Below are positions 34,645 to 43,471 of a DNA stretch of 64,000 nucleotides, one piece after another. Made by a program: the position numbers and the translations under genes. The stretch covers positions 62,001 to 126,000 of the forward strand of contig JAFIFX010000006.1 in assembly GCA_020831805.1 (NCBI GenBank), given 5' to 3'. This DNA comes from Planctomycetota bacterium. GTDB taxonomy: Bacteria; Planctomycetota; Phycisphaerae; Phycisphaerales; UBA1924. Under the pieces are notes generated by a model, which saw only the letters and a list, made by a program, of their open reading frames with translations, made no database searches and was not told the DNA's origin. The first letter of the stretch is position 1. Every line of letters begins with the position of its first letter.

Positions 34645-35697
34645 ATGGCCACCGAACGCCTGATCTCGCCCGCCCAGTCCCCCGAAGAGGAATCGGCCAA
34701 CTGGGCCCTGCGCCCGCGCAGCCTGGACGAGTATGTCGGCCAGCACGAACTCGTTGAACGCATCCTGATCGCGGTCGAGGCCGTCCAGGCCCGCACCAAG
34801 GCCCGCCAGGACGGCTCCCGCGAGCACCTCGAGCATGTCCTCCTCCACGGCCCCCCCGGCCTGGGCAAGACCACCATCGCCCATGTCATCGGCGCCGAGC
34901 TGGGCACCCGCGTCCACACCACCTCCGGCCCGGCCCTCGCCCGCGGCACCGATTTGGTCGCCGTCCTCACCCGCCTCCAGCCCGGCGATGTCCTCTTCAT
35001 CGACGAGATCCACCGGCTCCCGGTCGCCGTCGAGGAGTTCATCTACCCCGCGATGGAGGACTTCCGCATCGATGTCTGCCTGGACACCGGCCTCAACGCC
35101 CGCACCGTCCAGATCAACTGCGCCCCCTTCACCCTGATCGGGGCCACCACCCGCGCCGGCCTGCTCTCTTCACCCCTGCGCTCCCGCTTCGGCATCACCC
35201 ACCACCTGCGCTACTACGACACCCCCGAACTCGTCCGCATCCTGGCCCGTTCCTGCGCCATGCTCGGCGTAACCGACGCGCAGCCGGACGCACTCGAGCG
35301 CATCGCCGACCGCTCCCGGGGCACGCCCCGCATCGCCAACCGCCTGCTGCGGCGCGTCCGCGACTTCGCTGATGTCCGCGCCGGGGGGCGCGTCTCCGCC
35401 GCCATCGTGGACGAGGCCCTCCGCCTCGAGGGCGTCGACGAACTCGGCCTTGACAACCTCGACCGCGCGTATCTCAAGACCATCGCTGAGATCTACCGGG
35501 GCGGCCCCGTCGGCCTCGAGGCCGTCGCCGCGACCATGAACGAGGATGCCGGCACCCTCGAGGATGTGGTCGAGCCCTACCTGCTCCAGATCGGCTTCCT
35601 CGCCCGCACCCGGCGCGGCCGCACCCTGACCGCCCGCGCGTGCGAACGCCTGGGCATCAGCCCCCCGGCTGACCCAGAGCAACCCCAGATGTTCTGA
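34645..35697 (+). CDS. ruvB: Holliday junction branch migration ATPase RuvB
   Basis: This is a 350-residue AAA+ protein. It shows ALRPRSLDEYVGQHE, Walker A LHGPPGLGKTT, Walker B VLFIDEIHRL, sensor and arginine-finger region IGATTRAGLLSSPLRSRFG, and the winged-helix C-terminus with YLLQIGFLARTRRGRTLT. It drives branch migration as a hexamer with RuvA. ruvA and ruvC are not adjacent. ATG 34645 has no Shine-Dalgarno and a -10-like box shortly upstream. Confidence 0.97.
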   Translation: MATERLISPAQSPEEESANWALRPRSLDEYVGQHELVERILIAVEAVQARTKARQDGSREHLEHVLLHGPPGLGKTTIAHVIGAELGTRVHTTSGPALARGTDLVAVLTRLQPGDVLFIDEIHRLPVAVEEFIYPAMEDFRIDVCLDTGLNARTVQINCAPFTLIGATTRAGLLSSPLRSRFGITHHLRYYDTPELVRILARSCAMLGVTDAQPDALERIADRSRGTPRIANRLLRRVRDFADVRAGGRVSAAIVDEALRLEGVDELGLDNLDRAYLKTIAEIYRGGPVGLEAVAATMNEDAGTLEDVVEPYLLQIGFLARTRRGRTLTARACERLGISPPADPEQPQMF

Positions 35698-35706
35698 TGC
35701 GAACCG

Positions 35707-35725
35707 GCCGCCCCGCCGAGCGGCC
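35707..35725. terminator. Hairpin between convergent ruvB and zinc-ribbon-like gene
   Basis: GGCCGC and GCGGCC form a short GC stem with an 8-nt loop in the 33-bp space between the two convergent genes. There is no T-tract on either side, so it is a weak candidate for a bidirectional terminator. Confidence 0.3.
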
Positions 35726-35730
35726 CGGAT

Positions 35731-36489
35731 TCAACGCCTGACGAACGAGGTGACCAGGATCTCCTCGGTCTGCTCGGTCAGGTACAGGATGCACCCGTCA
35801 TTGGGCGAGAGCGTCAGCTTGCCCTGCACCAGCGACGCGGCGACCTCGATCGGCACCGACATCATCGACGACCCGCAGATGTACTCGTGCCGCTTGCGGT
35901 CGACGACCTCCAGCGGGGCCATCGCCTCGTCGCCGCGCTGGGCCAGCAGCTCCTCGTAGATCCGCAGGGCGTCGGCGGGCACCTCCGAGGCGAGCTGCTC
36001 GCGCTGGGCACGCAACTCGGCCAGCTTCCCGGCGATCTGGTCGGCCCGCTCCTGGCGGTCCGTCTCGGCCACCGAGCGAACCTTTTCACGCTCCGCCTTG
36101 GCGGTCTGCAGCTCGCCCAGCCGCACCTTGATCTCCTCGATCTTCTCCATGTGGGCGAGCGCTTCGTCCTCAAACGAAGAACGCTGCTCTTTCAGGTTGT
36201 TCACCTCGCTGAGCAGCGCCTTGTATTCTTTGTTCGTCTGGGCGGCGTTCATCTTCTCTCGCAGCCCGTTGATCTTCTCTTCCAGCCGCTTGCTCTCCCC
36301 CTCCGCGTTCGCGGCGGCCGCCTGCAACTGCCGGAGCTGGGCCTCCAGCGACGAGGCACGCGTGGCGATGTCCGCAAGCTGCCGGGTCTGCTCGCCGAGG
36401 AACCGCTCCGCCGCGTTCAGCCGCGTGCTCAGACCCCGGATTTCCTTGTCAACTCGGAACAACGCCAGCAGCTTTTTGGTCACCGTCAT
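35731..36489 (-). CDS. Coiled-coil protein with degenerate C4 zinc-ribbon domain
   Basis: This is a 252-residue protein. Residues 10-180 are a long helical hairpin with heptad pattern (LEAQLRQLQAAAANAEGESK, VNNLKEQRSSFEDEALAHME). The C-terminal 50 residues align with the zf-RING_7/C4-type zinc-ribbon family, which usually has CxxC…CxxC. Here the first pair reads CGSS and the second NDGC, leaving one cysteine of each pair. The YICGSSMMSVP and DGCILYLTEQT context is otherwise conserved. In other phyla the family is linked to flagella and cell division; its role is unknown. ATG 36489 follows GGGAGGG. Confidence 0.85.
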   Translation of the reverse strand: MTVTKKLLALFRVDKEIRGLSTRLNAAERFLGEQTRQLADIATRASSLEAQLRQLQAAAANAEGESKRLEEKINGLREKMNAAQTNKEYKALLSEVNNLKEQRSSFEDEALAHMEKIEEIKVRLGELQTAKAEREKVRSVAETDRQERADQIAGKLAELRAQREQLASEVPADALRIYEELLAQRGDEAMAPLEVVDRKRHEYICGSSMMSVPIEVAASLVQGKLTLSPNDGCILYLTEQTEEILVTSFVRR

Positions 36490-36566
36490 CCAGCCCTCCC
36501 GCCGACCGATGCGGCCGGCATTGGAGTCATGTTAGCACGCCCGAGCCTGCCGTTCACGCCCGCGGC

Positions 36567-37451
36567 TCACACCGCCAGCGCGTGCAGCAGCCAGAACGCC
36601 AGCGGCGCCACCAGCACCGGCGAATCGATCAGGTCCAGCACGCCGCCGAAGCCCGGCATCGATGAACCCGAGTCTTTTACCCCAGCGTCCCGCTTGAAGA
36701 GGCTCGCCGCCAGATCGCCAAGCTGGCCGAACGCACCAAACAACGCCCCCATCGCCGCGCCGGCCGCCACGCCCACCCCCGAGATCCCCGTCCTGCCCAT
36801 CCACCACGCCCCCACCGCGCCCGCCGCCCCCGCGGTGATGAGCCCCCCGGCCAGACCCTCCCAGGTCTTGCCCGGGCTCAGCCACGGGATCATCTTGTTC
36901 CTGCCGATCGTGGTGCCCGTGAAGTACGCCCCGATATCGCAGAACTTCACGCACGCCAGCACCCACACCAGCACCCAGATCGGGTGCTCACGCCGGATGA
37001 GCACCAGGAACCCCGGCATCAGCCCCATGTAGACATGCACGAGAAGCACGGCCCCCGCCACCGCCACCGCGCCGCTGGTCGTCCTGTTCCGCACCGAGTA
37101 GAGCAGACCCAACGCCCAGCTGAGCACCGCCGCCCCCGCGCCGAGACCCAGACCGGCCACGCCCGTCATCCCCTCGGCCCCGAACGACATCACCGACACG
37201 CCCAGGAGCGCCGCCAGCACCGCCGGCGTGGTCTGGATCTCGACCCCTTTGGCCCGGAGGATCCGCGCCACCTCGCGCCCGCCCATCGCGCCCAGCAGCA
37301 TCACCACCGGCACCAGCAGCACCGCCGGGGGCACGGTCTCGCGACCGGGCCACCAACCCGCCGGCCGGCCCTCCAGCCACTGATCCACCAAAGCCATCCC
37401 CGCGATCGCGAGGATCAGCACCGTTCCCAGGCTCAGTCGCTGCTTCAGCAC
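36567..37451 (-). CDS. cdsA: Phosphatidate cytidylyltransferase
   Basis: This is a 294-residue protein with about eight membrane helices. It makes CDP-diacylglycerol from phosphatidic acid and CTP. The C-terminal family signature is present as SLFKRDAGVKDSGSSMPGFG followed by GVLDLIDS; the usual HGG-DR positions read FGG-DL, so two conserved residues differ. CVKFCDIGAYFTG and SPGKTWEGLAGG are also typical. The start is GTG 37451, with TATCCT 7 nt upstream and no ribosome site. uppS lies 22 bp upstream, a common lipid and cell-wall pairing. Confidence 0.92.
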   Translation of the reverse strand: MLKQRLSLGTVLILAIAGMALVDQWLEGRPAGWWPGRETVPPAVLLVPVVMLLGAMGGREVARILRAKGVEIQTTPAVLAALLGVSVMSFGAEGMTGVAGLGLGAGAAVLSWALGLLYSVRNRTTSGAVAVAGAVLLVHVYMGLMPGFLVLIRREHPIWVLVWVLACVKFCDIGAYFTGTTIGRNKMIPWLSPGKTWEGLAGGLITAGAAGAVGAWWMGRTGISGVGVAAGAAMGALFGAFGQLGDLAASLFKRDAGVKDSGSSMPGFGGVLDLIDSPVLVAPLAFWLLHALAV

Positions 37452-37458
37452 GGGCGGG

Positions 37459-37464
37459 AGGATA
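37459..37464 (-). promoter_or_regulatory. -10-like box just before cdsA (leaderless type)
   Basis: TATCCT is 7 nt before the GTG start and sits in the short space after uppS. It would allow cdsA to be transcribed separately from purA-uppS. Confidence 0.4.
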
Positions 37465-37473
37465 GCCGACCGG

Positions 37474-38292
37474 TCACGCGCCGGCGTCCAGCCCGCCGAA
37501 CCGGCGCCGCCTCGACGCGAACGCCCGCACCGCGTTGAACAGGCTCGTTTCGACGAAGTCCGGCCAGTGCTCGTCGGTCACATACAGCTCCGCGTAGCTG
37601 AGCTGCCACAGCAGGTAGTTGCTCAGCCGCATCTCCCCGCCCGTCCGGACCAGCAGGTCCGGGTCCGGGAGTCCGACGGTCGTCAGATGATCCTCCACCA
37701 CCGACTCGTCGATCTGCTCCGGCCGGAGCCCGCCCGCAGCCGCCTTGTCCGCGATTGCCCGCACCGCGTCGACGATCTCGTCCCGCGACCCATAGTTGAT
37801 CGCCAGGCACACCGTCAGCCCCGTGCACCCCGCGGTGGCCGCGGTCAGGTCGTCAAGCGCCGCCAGCACATCGTCCGGCAAGCCCCGGCGCCGGCCGATG
37901 ACCCGCACGCGGATGTTGTGGCGGAGCAACTCGTTCTTTTCTCCCTCACAGTACGCCACGCACAGACGCATCAGCGCCTCGATCTCGTCCCCCGGCCGGC
38001 GCCAGTTCTCCGTGCTGAACGAGTACAGCGTGACGAACTCCACCCCGATCTTGGCGCACGCCCGGATCGTCTCGCGCACCGCCGACGCCCCGGCCCGGTG
38101 CCCGAACACCCGCGGGAACCCCCGCTCCTCGGCCCAACGCCCGTTGCCGTCCATGATCACCGCGATGTGCCGCGGGATGCGAGAGACCGGCACATCCGGG
38201 AGCAGGCCCGCCGGGTCCGCTTCGGGGAACTTCGCCCGGATCCGCTGCAGGGCCGCCGCGTCCGCCGGATCGCTCACCGACGAGACCGTCAC
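37474..38292 (-). CDS. uppS: Isoprenyl (undecaprenyl) diphosphate synthase
   Basis: This is a 272-residue cis-prenyltransferase. Motifs are in order: HIAVIMDGNGRWAEERGFPR (catalytic Asp), TLYSFSTENWRRP, and PDLLVRTGGEMRLSNYLLWQ plus LSYAELYVTDEHWPDF. It makes the lipid carrier for cell-wall polymers. The first 40 residues are an extra N-terminal segment. The start is GTG 38292, overlapping the purA stop as GTGA, so translation is coupled to purA. Confidence 0.95.
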   Translation of the reverse strand: MTVSSVSDPADAAALQRIRAKFPEADPAGLLPDVPVSRIPRHIAVIMDGNGRWAEERGFPRVFGHRAGASAVRETIRACAKIGVEFVTLYSFSTENWRRPGDEIEALMRLCVAYCEGEKNELLRHNIRVRVIGRRRGLPDDVLAALDDLTAATAGCTGLTVCLAINYGSRDEIVDAVRAIADKAAAGGLRPEQIDESVVEDHLTTVGLPDPDLLVRTGGEMRLSNYLLWQLSYAELYVTDEHWPDFVETSLFNAVRAFASRRRRFGGLDAGA

Positions 38293-39698
38293 GCCCGCCC
38301 CCCCGCCGGCACGCCCGCCTCGCGCTCGATCGTCTGCACCCGGTCCGGCCCCACGCCGATCGTCCGCACCGGCACGCCCACGAACGCCTCGATGGCCTCC
38401 ACATACCGTCGCGCCGCACCGGGCAGGTCCTCGAACGAACGCACGCCCGTGATCTCGTCACCGAACCCGGCCATGGACTCGTACACCGGCCGCACCTCGG
38501 CCAGATCGAACCCGTCCGGCAGGAACCGATCGGTCCGACCATCCGGCGTCTCGTACGCCACGCACAGCTTCAGCTCGTCGAAGCCAGCCAGCACATCCAG
38601 CAGCGTCAGCCCGATCTCGGTCACCCCCGAGACCATCGCCGCATACTTCAAGGCCACCAGGTCGATCCAGCCCACGCGGCGCGGCCGGCCCGTCGTCGTC
38701 CCGTACTCCCGCCCCCGCTCGCGGATCCGGTGCGCCGTCTCGTCGAACAGCTCGGTCGGCATCGGGCCCCCGCCCACCCGCGTCGAATAGGCCTTGACCA
38801 CCCCGATGATCGTCCCGACCTTCTGAGGCGGTAGACCCGACCCCGGCCCGATCCCCAGGCTCGACGCATTGGAGCTGGTCACATACGGGAAGGTCCCGTG
38901 GTCCACATCCAGCATCGTCGCGTTCGCGCCCTCGAACAGCAGCGTCTTGCCCGCCCGGTCCAGATCGTGCAGCAGGTAGGTCGTGTCCTTGATCACCGGA
39001 CGCAGCCGCTCGCCGAAGCCGATCATCCGGTCGGCGATCTCCCCCGCGTTGAACGGGTCCGGCTCGCCCGGACGCAGCCCGCGGAAGATCGCGTTCTTCA
39101 TCGAGCAGATCAGATCCAGCTTCGACCGCAGCAGCTCCGGACGCAGCAGGTCCCCCACCCGCACCGCAGTCGCCCGTTGCACCTTGTCCGCGTACGCCGG
39201 CCCGATGCCCCGGCGGGTCGTCCCGATCGCCGACACGGCGTGCTTCGGCGGGCTCTTCTCGTCCACGGGCGCGGCGGTCAGCAGCTCCTCCCGCAGCGCA
39301 TCCTCCGCCTTGTGGTACGGCAGCACCACATGGGCCCGGTCCGACAGCACAAGGGCTGAAACATCCACCCCGCGTGCCGAGAGCCCGTCCATCTCCTCGA
39401 TCAACCGCTCCGGATCGACCACCACCCCGTTGCCCACGACCGCCAGCACCCCGGGGGCCAGGATCCCCGACGGCACGAGGTGGAGCGCGTACCGCACGCC
39501 GCCGACCACCACCGAGTGGCCCGCGTTCGCCCCGCCGTTGTACCGCACCACGGCGTCGAACCGGCCCGCCAGCCGGTCCACCAGCTTGCCCTTGCCCTCA
39601 TCCCCCCACTGCAACCCCACGACCGCCCAATGCCGGCCGACGCCGGCCGTTGCCGGACCCATCCCCGCGCCCGATCCGTCTTGGTCCGAAAACTGCAT
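38289..39698 (-). CDS. purA: Adenylosuccinate synthetase
   Basis: This is a 469-residue enzyme that joins IMP and Asp using GTP on the way to AMP. The P-loop region VVGLQWGDEGKGKLVD and the motif IGTTRRGIGPAYADKVQR are clear, as is VGWIDLVALKYA near residue 330. It is slightly longer than the usual 430 residues because of an N-terminal extension of about 28 residues. ATG 39698 was chosen for its GGGAGG ribosome site; an in-frame ATG lies 30 nt upstream. It heads the purA-uppS-cdsA group. Confidence 0.96.
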   Translation of the reverse strand: MQFSDQDGSGAGMGPATAGVGRHWAVVGLQWGDEGKGKLVDRLAGRFDAVVRYNGGANAGHSVVVGGVRYALHLVPSGILAPGVLAVVGNGVVVDPERLIEEMDGLSARGVDVSALVLSDRAHVVLPYHKAEDALREELLTAAPVDEKSPPKHAVSAIGTTRRGIGPAYADKVQRATAVRVGDLLRPELLRSKLDLICSMKNAIFRGLRPGEPDPFNAGEIADRMIGFGERLRPVIKDTTYLLHDLDRAGKTLLFEGANATMLDVDHGTFPYVTSSNASSLGIGPGSGLPPQKVGTIIGVVKAYSTRVGGGPMPTELFDETAHRIRERGREYGTTTGRPRRVGWIDLVALKYAAMVSGVTEIGLTLLDVLAGFDELKLCVAYETPDGRTDRFLPDGFDLAEVRPVYESMAGFGDEITGVRSFEDLPGAARRYVEAIEAFVGVPVRTIGVGPDRVQTIEREAGVPAGGRA

Positions 39699-39883
39699 CA
39701 CCGGGCCTCCCGCGTCGCTCAAAGGCAATCAACCATACGCGATCCTCACGCCCCGCGTTCGCCACCGCCCCCCCAAACCGGACAGACCGCACCCCGCCCG
39801 GCCCGTCTCGTCCGACAAACACGCCCGGAGGACAACACTCGGCCCAGAAACGCCGATCCTCCCCCCACGCGGAGACACGGCAT

Positions 39884-40066
39884 ATGGGCGAATCAACAGT
39901 CAGGATCATGTGCCCGAACCTGACCTGTCGCAAGGTCCTGGCCGTCCCCGCGGTCGCACGCGGCAAGACCGTCCGCTGCCGATCCTGCGGCACGAACATC
40001 CGCGTCCCCGAGACCAAGAAGGCCCCCAAGCCCACCGAGCAGCCCCAGACCAACGAACCCGACTAA
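39884..40066 (+). CDS. Small zinc-ribbon protein
   Basis: This is a 60-residue protein with CPNLTC and CRSCG, four cysteines spaced as a small zinc ribbon, followed by a Lys/Pro-rich tail. GKTVRCRSCGTNIRVPE matches the MJ0042-type ribbon often found at the start of planctomycete regulatory or membrane proteins, but here it is a free-standing peptide. ATG 39884 has GGAGAC upstream; ATG 39908 would also keep the ribbon. It ends 15 bp before the convergent FHA gene. The function is unknown. Confidence 0.75.
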   Translation: MGESTVRIMCPNLTCRKVLAVPAVARGKTVRCRSCGTNIRVPETKKAPKPTEQPQTNEPD

Positions 40067-40081
40067 GCCGCGTCGCCCGGC

Positions 40082-40555
40082 TTACAGGGGCGGCTGCTCG
40101 TCCTCGTCATCGTCGAGATCGAAGTCCATCAGGCTCGACTCGTCCGCCGCCGGCTTCGGAGCCGCCGCCGGCACCGACGCGCGGGGCGCGTCCCCCCCGA
40201 CCTTGGACTCTTCCTCCGGCAGTCCGTCGTCATACAGGAACTCCGGATCGAACTCGTCCGGGTCCCCGTTCACCTGCACCAGGAAGACCTGCCCGCCCAC
40301 GCTAAGCAGATCGCCCGGCGCCAACGGCTGCTCCGTGACCCGCTCCTGGTTGACATAGGTCCCGTTGCTCGATCCCAGGTCCCGCACCACGATCGACCCC
40401 CCCTCGATCATGATCTCGCAGTGCTTCCGCGAGACCCCGGCGATCGGGATCCGCAGCTGGCACCCTTCCTGGCGACCGACCACCGTCCGGTCCTTGGCCA
40501 GGACCACCCGCTGGCTCTCACCCTCCGCCGTCACTCGCACAAGCGCCACTTCCAC
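40082..40555 (-). CDS. FHA-domain protein
   Basis: This is a 157-residue protein. Residues 15-95 form a forkhead-associated domain with VVGRQEGCQLRIP, VSRKHCEIMIEGG and DLGSSNGTYVNQERV, the phosphothreonine-binding loops. The remainder is an acidic, probably disordered tail (MDFDLDDDEDEQ). Such proteins report on Ser/Thr kinase signalling; no kinase is nearby. The start is taken as GTG 40555, without a strong ribosome site. Confidence 0.9.
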   Translation of the reverse strand: MEVALVRVTAEGESQRVVLAKDRTVVGRQEGCQLRIPIAGVSRKHCEIMIEGGSIVVRDLGSSNGTYVNQERVTEQPLAPGDLLSVGGQVFLVQVNGDPDEFDPEFLYDDGLPEEESKVGGDAPRASVPAAAPKPAADESSLMDFDLDDDEDEQPPL

Positions 40556-40562
40556 CGCGTTC

Positions 40563-40568
40563 TATCCT
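40563..40568 (+). promoter_or_regulatory. -10-like box TATCCT upstream of hemW
   Basis: TATCCT faces hemW from about 90 bp upstream of its ATG and lies just outside the divergent FHA gene. A -35 element is not clear. Confidence 0.25.
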
Positions 40569-40659
40569 TTCTCAAGGCGTCCGATCCATCCCGGGCCCGC
40601 CCGATCCCCCGCAAGAGGCCACGAACCCGTTGCACGACGATACCGCCATCCGACTCCCC

Positions 40660-41874
40660 ATGCAACGCTCGATCGCCACGGCGGCGGTTCCCGCGGCCGC
40701 CTTGACCCCCCCGATTCACGCCGGGGACGCCCCAAAGCCCCGCTCGTTGTACCTCCATATCCCCTTCTGCGCCCACAAGTGCCATTACTGCGACTTTTAC
40801 TCCATCGTGGACACCCGCGACCGCCAGGACGCGTTCACCGCCCGCATGGTCCGGGAACTCGCCGCCCTCGCCCCGCTGGCCGGGCCCCTCGACACCATCT
40901 TCGTCGGCGGGGGGACCCCCAGCCTGCTCCGCCCCGACCTCTGGGAACACCTTCTCACCATCTTTCACCAACTCTTCACCCTCGAACCGGGGGCCGAGTT
41001 CTCCGTCGAGTGCAACCCCGAGACGGTCACCGACGACCTGATGCCCGTCCTCGCCGCCGGCGGCGTTAACCGCGTTAGCATGGGCGCTCAGTCCTTCAAC
41101 CGCCACCATCTGACCACCCTCGAACGACGCCACGACCCCGACCGCCTGCCGCTGGCCGCCGACACCGTCCGACGCGCCGGCATTGAGCGCCTCTCCGTCG
41201 ACCTGATCTCCGGCGTCCCGGGCCAGACCCTCGACCAATGGCACGCGGACCTGACGGCCGCCCTCGCCCTGGGCACCGAGCACCTCTCCGCCTACACACT
41301 CACCTACGAGCCAGGCACCGCCATGACCGCCCGCCTGCACAAGGGCGAGTTCACCAAGACCGACGACGACCTCGAAGCCGATATGTACGAGCACACCGTC
41401 GCCACCCTCCGCGCCCGCGGGCTCGACCGGTACGAGGTCTCCAACCACGCCCGCCCCGGCGCTGAATGCCGCCACAACCTCGCCTATTGGCGCCAGGAAT
41501 CCTGGCTCGCCGCCGGCCCCAGCGCCAGCGCCCATGTCCTCGGCTGGCGGTGGAAGAACACCCCGCGCCTCGACGACTACCTCGCCGGAGACGACGACGG
41601 CTTCGCCCCCGTCTGCGAACTCGAACAGCCCGACCCGCGCCGGGCGCTCATGGACCGTCTGATGACCGGCGTCCGCCTGCGCGAGGGGGTCGATGCCCCC
41701 CGCGCCCTGGCCGACGCCCGCCCGCTCCACGCCGAGCAAGCGCTCGCCGAGGCCGCCGAAGCCTGCCGCCGCGAGGGCTGGCTCACGGTCACGGAGTCCC
41801 GCTGGACGCTGACCGATCCCGGGTTCCTCTTCGCCGACCGCGTCGCCGCCGATCTGATCAATGCGATCCCCTGA
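40660..41874 (+). CDS. hemW: Radical SAM heme chaperone HemW-like protein
   Basis: This is about 404 residues. The radical SAM cluster motif is LHIPFCAHKCHYCDFYS (CxxxCxxC). It is followed by IFVGGGTPSLL, FSVECNPETV, GVNRVSMGAQSFN and LISGVPGQTLDQWHADL, all of the HemN/HemW family. The C-terminal HemW domain with EVSNHARPGAECRHNLAYWR is present. HemW inserts heme into respiratory proteins; sequence alone does not fully exclude anaerobic coproporphyrinogen oxidase. ATG 40660 is one possible start; TTG 40630 is in frame and there is no convincing ribosome site for either. Confidence 0.9.
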   Translation: MQRSIATAAVPAAALTPPIHAGDAPKPRSLYLHIPFCAHKCHYCDFYSIVDTRDRQDAFTARMVRELAALAPLAGPLDTIFVGGGTPSLLRPDLWEHLLTIFHQLFTLEPGAEFSVECNPETVTDDLMPVLAAGGVNRVSMGAQSFNRHHLTTLERRHDPDRLPLAADTVRRAGIERLSVDLISGVPGQTLDQWHADLTAALALGTEHLSAYTLTYEPGTAMTARLHKGEFTKTDDDLEADMYEHTVATLRARGLDRYEVSNHARPGAECRHNLAYWRQESWLAAGPSASAHVLGWRWKNTPRLDDYLAGDDDGFAPVCELEQPDPRRALMDRLMTGVRLREGVDAPRALADARPLHAEQALAEAAEACRREGWLTVTESRWTLTDPGFLFADRVAADLINAIP

Positions 41875-41899
41875 ACGAGCCGCGCCACGCCCGCTCGGA

Positions 41900-42664
41900 T
41901 CATTCCCCTTCGCCCTCGTCCGGCCGCGACAACTCCAGCCGCTTGAGCAGCCCCCGCAGGTCCTTCGGGAACGCCGTCCGAACATCCAGCGTTTCCCCCG
42001 TGACCGGGTGCGCCAACGAGAGCCGGTGCGCGTGCAAGGCAAGCCGCTTGGAGGCGCCGCGCGAGCGGTGCGGCCCGTACACCGGATCGCCGAGCACCGG
42101 CGCACCGATCAGGTCCATGTGCACGCGGATCTGGTGCAGCCGCCCCGTCACCGGACGCGCCTCGATCAACGCCCCCAGCTCGCTCGCCTGCAGCACCCGG
42201 TACGCGGTCAGCGCCGACTTGCCCGACGCGCTCGGGCGAGCGATCCGCTCGGAGGTGTACCGGTTCTTGCGTCGCAGCACCTCCTCGATCGGCTGGCGCA
42301 CCACGCCCTCCGGCTCCCGAGGGGCCTTGAGCGTCACCGCCCAGTAGTACTTGCGGACCTCCCGTTGCTCGAACGCCGCACGCAGGCCGTCGTACGCCGC
42401 GTGCGTCAACGCCACCGCCAGCACGCCGCTCGTCCCCTGGTCCAGCCGGTGCACCAGCCCGTGGTCCCGCGCCAGGCCCAGCTGACGCAGGCGCTCGCCC
42501 CACTTCTCGTACAGCCCGTTCAGCAGCGTGTCGTGCTGATGCCCCACGCCCGGCACCGTCACCGTGCCGGCCATCTTCTCGACGATCAGCAGGTGCTCGT
42601 CCTCGTGCAGCGTCCGGAAGGTCACCCGCGGGTTCGGCTCGATGTTCGTCCCGATCTCGCTCAC
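41900..42664 (-). CDS. RluA-family pseudouridine synthase
   Basis: This is a 254-residue protein. The catalytic Asp motif is GLVHRLDQGTSGVLAVA, followed by KYYWAVTLKAP and ARPVTGRLHQIRVHMDLIGA, typical of RluA/RluC/RluD. It isomerises uridines in rRNA or tRNA. No S4 RNA-binding domain precedes the catalytic part, as in RluA or TruC-type enzymes. The start GTG 42664 overlaps the stop of the upstream gene (GTGA) and has GGAGGAG upstream. The exact target is not predictable. Confidence 0.93.
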   Translation of the reverse strand: MSEIGTNIEPNPRVTFRTLHEDEHLLIVEKMAGTVTVPGVGHQHDTLLNGLYEKWGERLRQLGLARDHGLVHRLDQGTSGVLAVALTHAAYDGLRAAFEQREVRKYYWAVTLKAPREPEGVVRQPIEEVLRRKNRYTSERIARPSASGKSALTAYRVLQASELGALIEARPVTGRLHQIRVHMDLIGAPVLGDPVYGPHRSRGASKRLALHAHRLSLAHPVTGETLDVRTAFPKDLRGLLKRLELSRPDEGEGE

Positions 42665-43413
42665 ACGCTCTCCTCCGCCGGGCCTTCGCGGTTGTCGCCC
42701 CCGCACGCGCGGTGGTCCAGGTACCACCGCAGCTCGCCCCCCACGGGCAGCACGCCCACCGACGCGTGGTCCGCCTCGGCCGCACGCACCATCGCCATCG
42801 CCCCGCGCCCGGTGCCGATCACCATCAGCAGACGGCACCCCCGCAGCGCCCGCGCCGTCAGCGTCACCACCGAACCGTCCTCGCTCGAGCCCACCAGACG
42901 ACCCATCGGGTCGTCCGTGCCCCGCAGCACCGCCGGCTCCGGCGGCAGCAGCACGCAGTCGAGCCGGTCCTGACCCGCGTCACGCTGACCCAGATGCCCG
43001 AGCAACTCCGCCTCGTACCGCTCCACCGCGTCGTGCAGATGCCCCGGCAGCGGATGGGCCTGGTCCTCGGGCATGTCCGTCGCCGCCAGCACCATCTCCC
43101 CCAGGTGCGTGTGGCTGTGCCGCTCGTCCCCCACCCCCACGCGGGGCTCGACCAGCGACCACAGGTGTGTCCGCGACCACGGAAGATCCCGGTAGTTCGG
43201 GTCCGTCATCAGCCGCACCAGCAGCCGATGCTCAACCGGCCCATACCCCATCCCCAGGTGGAACGCCCCGAACGCCCGCACGCACGCGTGGGCCTGGAGG
43301 AACAGGTCCGCCGCCGCCGCCCCCAGCGCATCGTCCACCGAGGGACGCAGGACCACCCGGCCCGGAAGCCGCGGCGCCTCGATCTCCCCGGCGAGTTCGT
43401 ACGATGCGTCCAT
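42661..43413 (-). CDS. 6-phosphogluconolactonase-like protein lacking the catalytic motifs
   Basis: This is a 250-residue protein with the outline of the SugarP_isomerase (Pgl/NagB) fold: AFHLGMGYGPVEHRLLVRLM where Pgl has GGSTP, RDLPWSRTHLWSLVEPRVGV near the DER motif (GDERHSHTHL), and VVTLTARALRGCRLLMVIGT near the end. The usual GxGxDGHxASLFP catalytic loop is replaced by CVLLPPEPAVLRGTDDPMGR, with no matching His. It may be a degenerate Pgl or have another function. It is coupled to the pseudouridine synthase gene and divergent from thiE. Confidence 0.55.
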   Translation of the reverse strand: MDASYELAGEIEAPRLPGRVVLRPSVDDALGAAAADLFLQAHACVRAFGAFHLGMGYGPVEHRLLVRLMTDPNYRDLPWSRTHLWSLVEPRVGVGDERHSHTHLGEMVLAATDMPEDQAHPLPGHLHDAVERYEAELLGHLGQRDAGQDRLDCVLLPPEPAVLRGTDDPMGRLVGSSEDGSVVTLTARALRGCRLLMVIGTGRGAMAMVRAAEADHASVGVLPVGGELRWYLDHRACGGDNREGPAEESV

Positions 43414-43471
43414 GGGCGTGTATTGTGGCGCGTCCACCCCGCCCAAGCCACACGAGCACCGAAAACCGCAG

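Noticed and set aside
36567..37451. cdsA as a pseudogene because two signature residues differ
   Set aside because: The frame is intact, membrane segments and the other signature residues are present, and the gene keeps its usual uppS neighbour; divergence is more likely.
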